A program made the translations under genes and the position numbers. Under the pieces are notes generated by a model that was not told where the DNA came from, searched no databases, and saw nothing but the letters and a program-made list of their open reading frames with translations. DNA of 64,000 nt, taken from NCBI RefSeq assembly GCF_000299575.1, contig NZ_AMGO01000012.1, positions 111,181-175,180 of the forward strand. The letters are read 5' to 3'. The DNA is from Oceaniovalibus guishaninsula JLT2003 (GTDB taxonomy: Bacteria > Pseudomonadota > Alphaproteobacteria > Rhodobacterales > Rhodobacteraceae). Within the stretch, counting starts at the first letter, position 1. The number at the start of each line of letters is the position of its first letter. Below are positions 55,828 through 64,000 of this stretch, piece by piece.

Positions 55828-58391
55828 CCGCGTCCGCCCCCCGCGCGCCCCGGCCCGAAGGACCCTATCCCCCGACCGACGAAATGCTGGCCCGACCGGT
55901 GCCGTCCGATCTGCAAGAGGCCCAGGCCGACCGGCTGCGCGCCGCCTGGCGCACGCCGCAAGGCTGGCGCTACTGGTCGGCGGTCAACAATTCCGAAGTG
56001 GGCGTCTGGTACACGCTGACCGCTTTCGGCTTCATGCTGATCGCGGGATTGCTGGCGCTGGCGATGCGCGTGCAGCTTGCCGTCCCGCAGAACGGCGTTC
56101 TGGACGCCGACCGCTTCAACCAGTTCTTCACGATGCACGGCAGTGCGATGATGTTCCTCTTTGCCGTGCCCATGTTCGAGGCGTTCTCGATCCTGATCCT
56201 GCCCGCTTTCCTGGGCGCGCGCGACATGCCGTTCCCGCGCCTGTCGGCCTATGGATACTGGTGCTTCCTGATCGGCGGCACCTTCGTCATGGGATCGCTT
56301 CTGTTCGATGCCGCGCCCAAGGCCGGGTGGTTCATGTATCCGCCGCTCGCCACACGCGAACTGGGCATCGGGTCGGACATCTGGCTTCTGGGTCTCAGCT
56401 TCATCGAGATCGCCAGCATCGCCGCGGCGGTCGAGCTGATCGTCGGCGTCTTGAAATGCCGCCCGCCAGGAATGCGCGTCAACATCATGCCGCTTTACGC
56501 GTGGTATGTTCTGGTCGTGGGCGGGATGATCCTGTTCGCCTTTCCCCCGCTGATCGCCGGCGATTTCCTGTTCGAGCTGCAACGGTCGTTCGACTGGCCG
56601 TTCTTCGATCCCGAACGCGGGGGCGATCCGCTGCTCTGGCAGCACCTGTTCTGGATCTTCGGTCACCCCGAGGTCTACATCGTGTTCCTGCCCTCCATCG
56701 CCATCGCAGCGATGATCGTGCCGACCGTCGCGCGCCGTCCGGTGGTGGGCTATTCGTGGATCGTCCTGTCGGCGGTGGGCACCGGGTTCCTGTCCTTCGG
56801 CCTGTGGGTCCACCACATGTTCACGACCGGATTGCCCACGATCTCGCTGGGGTTCTTTTCCGCGGCGAGCGAGGCCGTGGTCATCCCGACCGGCATCCAG
56901 CTTTTCGCCTTCGTGGCGACGCTGATGGTGGGCCGGGTCAGGATGTCGCTGCCGATGCTGTGGATCGCGGGCGCGCTGGCGATTTTCGTCGCCGGCGGCC
57001 TGACCGGTGTGATGCTGGCGATCGTGCCCTTCAACTGGCAGGTCCACGACACCTATTTCATCGTGGCGCACCTGCACTACACGCTGTTCGGCGGGATGGT
57101 CTTTCCGGTGATCGGCGGGGTCTATTACTTCTATCCGTTCATCGCCAAGCGTCTGCTGTCCGAAAGGCTGGGCCGCATCGCGTTCTGGCTGATCTTCGTC
57201 GGCTTCAACGTCACCTTCTTTCCGATGCATATCGCCGGGCTGGAAGGGATGCCGCGCCGCGTCTTCACCTATCCGGCCGCGTCGGGATGGGGCCTGTGGA
57301 ACATGATCTCGACTCTCGGCGCCTTCGTGATCGCGGGCGGTTTCGCGGTCTTCGTCTACGATCTTCTGCGGTCTATGGGGCGCCGGGGCGACATCCCGCG
57401 CAATCCCTGGCAGGCGGGGACGCTGGAATGGTCGCATGACATCCCCGAAGAAGCCTGGGGCGCGCGGTCCATCCCCTACGTCACCACGCGCTATCCGCTC
57501 TGGGATCAGGAGGGGATCGTCGCGCGGATGGATGCGGGGCGCTATTATCTGCCCGACGCCGAGACGGGCGCGCGCGAAACGCTGGTGACAAGCGTGATCG
57601 ACGCGCGGCCGCTGCACATCCAGACCGTGACCGGCCCGACCTGGATTACCCATCTGGCCGCGATCTTTACCGGCGGCGCATTCATCTTCCCGACCTTTCA
57701 CCTCTATGCGCCGGCGGTGGTCTGCGCGGTGCTGGCCGTGGCGGCGATCATCTGGTGGCTGTGGACGGCGACGGCCCGACCGCCCGAGATTCCGGTCCGC
57801 GACGCGGGGCTGGATCTGCGCCTGCCGACCTATGCCAGCGGCGTCAATGCGCCGGGCTGGTGGGGCATGTGGATCACCATGCTGGGCGACGCGACGGCCT
57901 TCGCGTCGCTGGTCTTCGGCTTCTTCTTCTACTGGACCGCGCGGCCCGACTTTCCGCCCGCCGGCGCCGAACACGCTGCTCCGTTCTGGGTCGCGGCGGC
58001 GGCGCTGGCCTTCGGGCTGTCCTGGGCCGCTACGCTTGTCGCCCGGCAGTCGAACCGCGCCGGATCGCGGGGCCGGGCGATGGCGCTGCTGGCCGCGGGC
58101 TTCGTCCTGACGGTTGCGGGCTGCGGCGCGGCGCTGCTGTCGGTCCTGGCACTGGACCCTGCCGCGCATGTCTATCCGGCGATCCTGTGGGCGCTGGCAG
58201 TCTGGCTGTGCGCGCATGGCGGCGTCGGGGCGATCATGCAGGGCTATTGCATCGCCGGTCTCGTGGCGGGCAAGCTGACGCCCGACTACGACGCCGATCT
58301 GTGCAACGTCACGCTTTACTGGCACTTCCTCGCCCTGACGGCGCTGACCGCCTGCGCCGTTCTGGGCATCGCGCCGAGGTTGCTGGCATGA
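55824..58391 (+). CDS. Cytochrome c oxidase subunits I and III fused
   Basis: An 855-residue fusion: subunit I (residues 1 to about 620) and subunit III (about 640-855). Catalytic ligands are all present: H105 (haem a), H281 and Y285 in GHPEVYIV (CuB, cross-linked Tyr), H330 and H331 in WVHHMF, H416 and H418 in VAHLHYTLFGG. D134 and E283 of the D-channel are kept, but the usual Asn positions appear as I123, S141 and E204, and the K-channel Lys as Q359 in PTGIQLF. A hydrophilic linker (ARSIPYVTTRYPLWDQEG) joins to the helices with WWGMWITMLGDATAFASLVF. Stop overlaps the next gene (ATGA). Confidence 0.94.
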   Translation: MTASAPRAPRPEGPYPPTDEMLARPVPSDLQEAQADRLRAAWRTPQGWRYWSAVNNSEVGVWYTLTAFGFMLIAGLLALAMRVQLAVPQNGVLDADRFNQFFTMHGSAMMFLFAVPMFEAFSILILPAFLGARDMPFPRLSAYGYWCFLIGGTFVMGSLLFDAAPKAGWFMYPPLATRELGIGSDIWLLGLSFIEIASIAAAVELIVGVLKCRPPGMRVNIMPLYAWYVLVVGGMILFAFPPLIAGDFLFELQRSFDWPFFDPERGGDPLLWQHLFWIFGHPEVYIVFLPSIAIAAMIVPTVARRPVVGYSWIVLSAVGTGFLSFGLWVHHMFTTGLPTISLGFFSAASEAVVIPTGIQLFAFVATLMVGRVRMSLPMLWIAGALAIFVAGGLTGVMLAIVPFNWQVHDTYFIVAHLHYTLFGGMVFPVIGGVYYFYPFIAKRLLSERLGRIAFWLIFVGFNVTFFPMHIAGLEGMPRRVFTYPAASGWGLWNMISTLGAFVIAGGFAVFVYDLLRSMGRRGDIPRNPWQAGTLEWSHDIPEEAWGARSIPYVTTRYPLWDQEGIVARMDAGRYYLPDAETGARETLVTSVIDARPLHIQTVTGPTWITHLAAIFTGGAFIFPTFHLYAPAVVCAVLAVAAIIWWLWTATARPPEIPVRDAGLDLRLPTYASGVNAPGWWGMWITMLGDATAFASLVFGFFFYWTARPDFPPAGAEHAAPFWVAAAALAFGLSWAATLVARQSNRAGSRGRAMALLAAGFVLTVAGCGAALLSVLALDPAAHVYPAILWALAVWLCAHGGVGAIMQGYCIAGLVAGKLTPDYDADLCNVTLYWHFLALTALTACAVLGIAPRLLA

Positions 58392-58822
58392 CCGACCCCG
58401 CCCGTTCCCACGACGCCACGTCGCCCCGCCCCGACGAGGATCGCCAGGCTTTCGCCGAGGCATCCGAGAGCCTCTGGCGCATCACTTTCGGCCCGGCGCT
58501 CTGGGCGCTGCATTTCGCCGGCAGCTACGGCGTGGCGGCGATCTGGTGCGCCAAGGTCGCGGCAAAGGGGCAGGACATCGCACCGCTGCGGCTGGGCTTC
58601 GCTGTGGTGACGCTGGCGGTCCTTGCCGCGATCGGCTGGCTTGGATGGCGGTCGTGGCGGCAATGGGACTATCTGGGCGACCGCGACTATGAGAACGCCG
58701 GCGCCAACCACGAGGACCGCCATCAATTCCTGGGCCATGCGGCGTTCCTTCTGTCGATCGTCAGCTTCGTCGGCGTGGTCTATACCGGCCTGCCGGTCGT
58801 CTTCGTGCAGGCCTGCCGATGA
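58388..58822 (+). CDS. Membrane protein in oxidase operon, function unknown (144 aa)
   Basis: A 144-residue protein embedded in the oxidase operon, overlapping coxA-C and the ctaG-like gene by 4 bases at each end. About three helices (around 32-55, 70-90 and 118-142) follow an acidic, hydrophilic start. Conserved-looking features are WALHFAGSYGVAAIWCAK and, in a loop, GANHEDRHQFLGHAAFLLS, whose His cluster could bind metal or haem. No family is recognised with confidence. Its coupling to the oxidase genes suggests assembly or an extra small subunit. Confidence 0.75.
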   Translation: MTDPARSHDATSPRPDEDRQAFAEASESLWRITFGPALWALHFAGSYGVAAIWCAKVAAKGQDIAPLRLGFAVVTLAVLAAIGWLGWRSWRQWDYLGDRDYENAGANHEDRHQFLGHAAFLLSIVSFVGVVYTGLPVVFVQACR

Positions 58823-59388
58823 GGACGGCCTGCGCTCTGGCCGGGCTGGCCGTCCTCGGCGCGCTGTGGCTTTTGCCGTTCGACGCGCTGATCGGGCGCG
58901 CGTTTCCCGTTCACATGCTGCGCCATGTCGGGCTGGTCGCCGTGGCGGCCCCGCTGCTTGTGCTGGGCCTGCCGCGTCTTGCCGTCCTGTTCGGCGGCGC
59001 GCCGCTGCTGGCCGCCGCGGTCGAGTTCGCGATGATCTGGGGCTGGCACCTGCCTGCGATGCACGCCTGGGCGCGCACCGATCCCGTCGGTCTGACGGCC
59101 GAGCAGCTGGCGTTTCTGGCCGTCGGCCTCGGCGTCTGGGCGGGCGCGCTGACCGCGCCGCCGCTGGTCGGCGCGGCTGCGCTTCTGCTGACCTCGATGC
59201 ACATGACGGCCCTGGGCGCGCTGCTGATTCTCGCGCCGCGCGATGTCTATGCCGCCGTCTGTGGCGTCGCGCCCGACCTGACCGGCCAGCAGGCGGGCGG
59301 CCTGCTGATGCTGGCCCTGGGCACGCCGATCTATTTGGTGGCCGGGCTGGCACGCGTGTCGGGCGCGTTGCGGAACGCCCCCGCATGA
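58819..59388 (+). CDS. ctaG: Cytochrome c oxidase assembly protein, CtaG-like (caa3 type)
   Basis: A 189-residue membrane protein with about six helices. Histidines in FPVHMLRHVGLVAVAAPLL, MIWGWHLPAMHAW and TSMHMTALGALLILAPRDVY correspond to the CtaG/Caa3 family pattern, in which conserved His residues probably bind copper for CuB insertion. It is shorter than usual family members (about 280-300 residues), so one or two N-terminal helices seem absent. ATGA overlaps both neighbours. It is distinct from the CtaG/Cox11 family despite the symbol. Confidence 0.85.
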   Translation: MRTACALAGLAVLGALWLLPFDALIGRAFPVHMLRHVGLVAVAAPLLVLGLPRLAVLFGGAPLLAAAVEFAMIWGWHLPAMHAWARTDPVGLTAEQLAFLAVGLGVWAGALTAPPLVGAAALLLTSMHMTALGALLILAPRDVYAAVCGVAPDLTGQQAGGLLMLALGTPIYLVAGLARVSGALRNAPA

Positions 59389-60452
59389 GAATCGTCTTGC
59401 TGACCCTTGCCGCCGCCGTGCTGACGGGCGCCCTTGCCGGGGCGGCCATCGTGGGCTTCGGCCTTTACAACGTGTCGGCGCGGGCCGGGCATCTGCCGGG
59501 CATCGGCTGGCTGCTGCACACGACCTATCGCCAGTCGGTGCGGCTGCGCGCGCCCGGTCCCGACGCGGTGCCAGACCTTTCCGCACCGGGCCTTGCCGAG
59601 CTGGGGGCGGCGCATTTTGCCACTGCCTGCGCCTTTTGCCACGCCACCCCTGGCGACGTGCAGAGCGCCACCGCCTTGTCGATGAACCCGCGCCCGCCGT
59701 ATGTGACCGACGCGATTCTGGACTGGGATCCCCGCCACCTCTACTGGATCGTCCGTGAGGGCGTGAAGATGAGCGGGATGCCCCATTGGCCCGCCGCCCG
59801 CCCGGACGAGGCATGGGCGCTGGTGGCCTATCTGGAACGGGTGCGCGCCGGAACCGCGCCGCAACCGCGCGCCTCGGCGTCGCGGGACGGTCCGGCGGGG
59901 CTGTCTTTCTGCGCCGTCTGCCACGATGCCTCGGGGCGCAGCGACTGGCCGATGGTCCCGCGCCTCGACATTCTGCCCGCAGACTACATGACGGCGGCGC
60001 TGGCCGCCTATCGCGACGGCAGGCGCGACAGCGGCTTCATGCACCAAGCAGCGCGCCGGCTCGATCCGGGCGCGCTGCGCGATCTGGCCGCGTGGTTCGC
60101 CGCCCGGCCCGCCGGCGGCGCGGGCATCGGCGGCGATCCGGCGCTGGCCGATGCCGGCGCCCGTCTGGCACGGCGGGGCACCGGCGACGTTCCGGCCTGC
60201 ACGGCCTGCCACGGCCCGGACCGACCCGCCGAAAACGCCGCCTTCCCGCCGCTGGCCGGCCAGCATGCCGCCTATCTGCGCACGCAGCTTGACCTGTGGC
60301 GCGACGGTGCGCGGGGCGGGGGGGTGCGGTCGAACCTGATGGCGAAGGCCGCGCAGGCCCTGACCGATGCCGACATCGCGGCGCTTGCCGCTTGGTATGC
60401 GGGCCTTCCGGCTTCTGGCAATGCCGGGCCGGGCCGTGTTGACACCCCTTAA
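59385..60452 (+). CDS. Tri-haem c-type cytochrome
   Basis: A 355-residue exported cytochrome c, coupled to ctaG (ATGA). A signal anchor (about residues 4-28) is followed by three CxxCH motifs: C82-AFCH (to H86), C176-AVCH (to H180) and C272-TACH (to H276). Blocks near them, such as KMSGMPHWP, MVPRLDILPADYMTAALAAY and FPPLAGQHAAYLRTQ, resemble the cytochrome c4/cbb3-associated class with distal Met. It is likely the electron donor or a redox subunit for the oxidase of this operon. It depends on the Ccm system, whose ccmI gene is in the window. Confidence 0.93.
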   Translation: MRIVLLTLAAAVLTGALAGAAIVGFGLYNVSARAGHLPGIGWLLHTTYRQSVRLRAPGPDAVPDLSAPGLAELGAAHFATACAFCHATPGDVQSATALSMNPRPPYVTDAILDWDPRHLYWIVREGVKMSGMPHWPAARPDEAWALVAYLERVRAGTAPQPRASASRDGPAGLSFCAVCHDASGRSDWPMVPRLDILPADYMTAALAAYRDGRRDSGFMHQAARRLDPGALRDLAAWFAARPAGGAGIGGDPALADAGARLARRGTGDVPACTACHGPDRPAENAAFPPLAGQHAAYLRTQLDLWRDGARGGGVRSNLMAKAAQALTDADIAALAAWYAGLPASGNAGPGRVDTP

Positions 60453-60467
60453 CGCATCCCCTATACG
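60439..60467 (+). promoter_or_regulatory. Sigma70 promoter of the str operon
   Basis: TTGACA (60439-60444, exact consensus) and TATACG (60462-60467, four of six) are 17 bases apart. The -35 box is inside the last codons of the cytochrome gene, whose TAA is at 60450-60452. Transcription would start near 60474, about 210 bases before rpsL. This is the strongest promoter match in the window. Confidence 0.75.
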
Positions 60468-60654
60468 GCGCCAACTCGGGGTCGGGCGTAGTCCGTTCCC
60501 GTTTTCACAGAGCCGATGGTCACGATCCGGGCAGCGCCCCGATCCTCTGGAACCAGACCGCAGTTCCCGGCGAGGGGGCGATGCGGTGTTTGCGTTTTGC
60601 GGACGCGCGGGACGCGTAAGGATGAACCGGGGTGCGCGCGCCCCAAGGATGCAA

Positions 60655-60666
60655 GTGTTGCAACAC
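60655..60666. promoter_or_regulatory. Perfect palindrome in the rpsL leader
   Basis: GTGTTGCAACAC is a perfect 12-base palindrome lying one base before the GAGGAA ribosome binding site (60668-60673). As RNA it cannot fold into a useful hairpin alone, but as DNA it could be a protein-binding site. The rest of the leader (60474-60654) has GC-rich stretches but no known motif was recognised. Confidence 0.35.
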
Positions 60667-60683
60667 CGAGGAACGATAGCCGA

Positions 60684-61055
60684 ATGCCCACGATCCAACA
60701 GCTGATCCGCAAGCCGCGGGAGCCGAAAGTCAGACGGTCCAAGTCGATGCACCTGGAAGGTTGCCCGCAAAAGCGCGGCGTCTGCACGCGTGTCTATACC
60801 ACGACGCCGAAGAAGCCGAACTCGGCCATGCGGAAGGTCGCCAAGGTGCGCCTGACCAATGGCTTCGAGGTCATCAGCTACATTCCGGGCGAATCGCATA
60901 ATCTTCAGGAACACTCGGTCGTGCTGATCCGCGGCGGCCGCGTGAAGGACCTTCCCGGCGTTCGCTACCACATCCTGCGCGGCGTGCTCGACACCCAAGG
61001 CGTCAAGGACCGCAGGCAGCGCCGTTCCAAATACGGCGCGAAGCGGCCGAAATAA
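60684..61055 (+). CDS. rpsL: 30S ribosomal protein S12
   Basis: S12, 123 residues, part of the decoding centre. Canonical blocks are [20 protein letters not shown], the Cys-containing [40 protein letters not shown] and [20 protein letters not shown]. The streptomycin-contact lysines (in TPKKPNSA and GRVKDLPG) are both wild type, so no resistance mutation is seen. The frame is open upstream but ATG 60684 with GAGGAA is the real start. First gene of the str operon. Confidence 0.98.
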   Translation: MPTIQQLIRKPREPKVRRSKSMHLEGCPQKRGVCTRVYTTTPKKPNSAMRKVAKVRLTNGFEVISYIPGESHNLQEHSVVLIRGGRVKDLPGVRYHILRGVLDTQGVKDRRQRRSKYGAKRPK

Positions 61056-61067
61056 GAGGTATAGCAG

Positions 61068-61538
61068 ATGTCCCGTCGTCACGCCGCCGAAAGGCGCGAA
61101 ATCCTGCCCGACGCCAAATACGGCGACAAGGTTCTGACCAAGTTCATGAACAACCTGATGGTTGACGGCAAGAAATCCGTCGCCGAACGGATCGTCTACA
61201 ACGCGTTCGAGCGCGTCGAGGGCCGGTTGAAGAAGTCGCCCGTGGATGTCTTCCACGAGAGCCTCGACAACATCAAGCCGTCGGTCGAGGTGCGCTCGCG
61301 CCGCGTGGGCGGTGCCACCTATCAGGTTCCGGTCGAGGTGCGCCCCGAGCGCCGCGAGGCGCTGGCGATCCGCTGGCTGATCAACGCCTGCCGCGCCCGC
61401 AACGAGAACACCATGGAAGAGCGTCTGGCCGGCGAGCTGGTCGATGCTGTCCAGGGTCGCGGTTCGGCCGTGAAGAAGCGCGAAGATACCCACAAGATGG
61501 CCGATGCCAACAAGGCGTTCAGCCACTACCGCTGGTAA
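61068..61538 (+). CDS. rpsG: 30S ribosomal protein S7
   Basis: S7, 156 residues, the assembly initiator of the 30S head. Typical sequence: [40 protein letters not shown], and [20 protein letters not shown], ending NKAFSHYRW, the E-site loop and C-terminal helix. It starts 12 bases after rpsL with an AGAGG ribosome binding site. In E. coli S7 represses translation of the str operon through the rpsL-rpsG spacer; here the spacer is only 12 bases, too short for that structure. Confidence 0.98.
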   Translation: MSRRHAAERREILPDAKYGDKVLTKFMNNLMVDGKKSVAERIVYNAFERVEGRLKKSPVDVFHESLDNIKPSVEVRSRRVGGATYQVPVEVRPERREALAIRWLINACRARNENTMEERLAGELVDAVQGRGSAVKKREDTHKMADANKAFSHYRW

Positions 61539-61575
61539 TCCGACCAGCGGCCCCCAGAGACACGAGGACGCATCA

Positions 61576-63699
<2,124 letters not shown>

Positions 63700-63719
63700 C
63701 GACCAGCATATGACGGGAT

Positions 63720-63772
63720 GGCGGGGTGAACCCCGCCCTACCCACCACCTGTAGGGCGGGAGGTTTCCCGCC
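63720..63772. repeat. REPIN-like inverted pair of palindromes between fusA and tuf
   Basis: Two related palindromes face each other. Copy 1, on the minus strand, is GTAGGGCGGGGTTCACCCCG; copy 2, on the plus strand, is GTAGGGCGGGAGGTTTCCCG, each ending in CGCC-type bases. They form hairpins GGCGGGG/CCCCGCC (loop TGAA, 63720-63737) and GGCGGG/CCCGCC (loop AGGTTT, 63755-63772), separated by CCACCACCT. GCCCTAC (63735-63741) can pair with GTAGGGC (63751-63757) as an alternative. This matches the layout of REP doublets mobilised by a RAYT transposase; no such gene is in the window. Confidence 0.7.
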
Positions 63773-63799
63773 GCCCACACGATCAAAGGAGCCAGCAAG

Positions 63800-64000
63800 A
63801 TGGCGAAGGCAAAATTCGAACGCACGAAACCGCATGTGAACATCGGGACGATCGGTCACGTGGATCACGGCAAGACGACGCTGACGGCGGCGATCACGAA
63901 GTATTTCGGCGATTTCCGGGCCTATGACCAGATCGACGGCGCGCCCGAGGAGAAGGCGCGCGGCATCACGATTTCGACCGCGCATGTGGAATACGAGACC
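63800..64000 (+). CDS. tuf: Elongation factor Tu (partial, N-terminal part)
   Basis: The first 67 codons of EF-Tu, cut by the right edge. The sequence begins [20 protein letters not shown] with the G1 loop [10 protein letters not shown], then the switch I segment [18 protein letters not shown], which includes the conserved RGITI block. AAAGGAG lies 7 bases before the ATG. It is the last gene of the str operon visible here; whether a second tuf copy exists elsewhere cannot be told. Confidence 0.97.
   Translation, partial: MAKAKFERTKPHVNIGTIGHVDHGKTTLTAAITKYFGDFRAYDQIDGAPEEKARGITISTAHVEYET

Noticed and set aside
58623..59384. In-frame upstream extension of the tri-haem cytochrome through the ctaG-like gene.
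   Set aside because: Reads Arg-rich nonsense overlapping a well-supported membrane gene; the signal anchor begins at 59385.

Overview
The window is GC-rich alphaproteobacterial chromosome, most likely from a Rhodobacterales (Paracoccus-like) bacterium. This is an inference from gene order and protein style: the run murA, DUF2948, hisD, UPF0262, infA, maf, RNase E/G, yacG, tRNA-Phe, the dapE...dapD neighbourhood, ATGA/GTGA translational couplings throughout, and a CcmI-type cytochrome c maturation gene. No rRNA, insertion sequence, phage, integrase or CRISPR array was seen.

Bases 1-13100 are an accessory, transport-rich region. A LysR-type regulator, cut by the left edge, diverges from a complete TRAP transporter (dctP-dctQ-dctM); a perfect T-N11-A dyad overlaps the likely -35 box between them. 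Next come kynureninase (kynU), a frameshifted sulfatase that has also lost a metal-binding Asp, a tripartite tricarboxylate transporter (tctC-tctB-tctA) and a phosphonate-type ABC transporter (phnD-phnC-phnE-phnE) without any C-P lyase or phosphonatase genes.

Bases 13296-24011 are mostly housekeeping: dusA facing ruvX-ccmI, a 50-residue membrane peptide, Fe-type sodB with a strong terminator, a small disordered protein coupled to a host-attachment-family protein, tRNA-Thr(GGT), then the murA-to-yacG cluster and tRNA-Phe(GAA). Bases 24033-53782 mix cell-envelope genes (a MltB-type transglycosylase, the pbpC plus alpha-2-macroglobulin pair, mepA), DNA/RNA enzymes (recQ with two HRDC domains, rnr), a hybrid histidine kinase, transporters (UMF1, EamA, MFS, CaCA exchanger), pncA, and the lysine/peptidoglycan genes dapE and dapD.

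Bases 53872-60452 hold a LOG-family gene and a tightly coupled terminal-oxidase operon: subunit II with a fused haem-c domain, a fused subunit I-III protein, an unknown 144-residue membrane protein, a short CtaG-like assembly factor and a tri-haem cytochrome c. In subunit I the usual D-channel asparagines and the K-channel lysine appear to be replaced. Bases 60439-64000 are the str operon (rpsL, rpsG, fusA, start of tuf), driven by a near-consensus promoter overlapping the cytochrome stop codon, with a REPIN-like inverted pair of palindromes between fusA and tuf.

Most coding calls are secure at family level. Substrates of the transporters, promoter calls and effects of hairpins are inferences from sequence inspection only.
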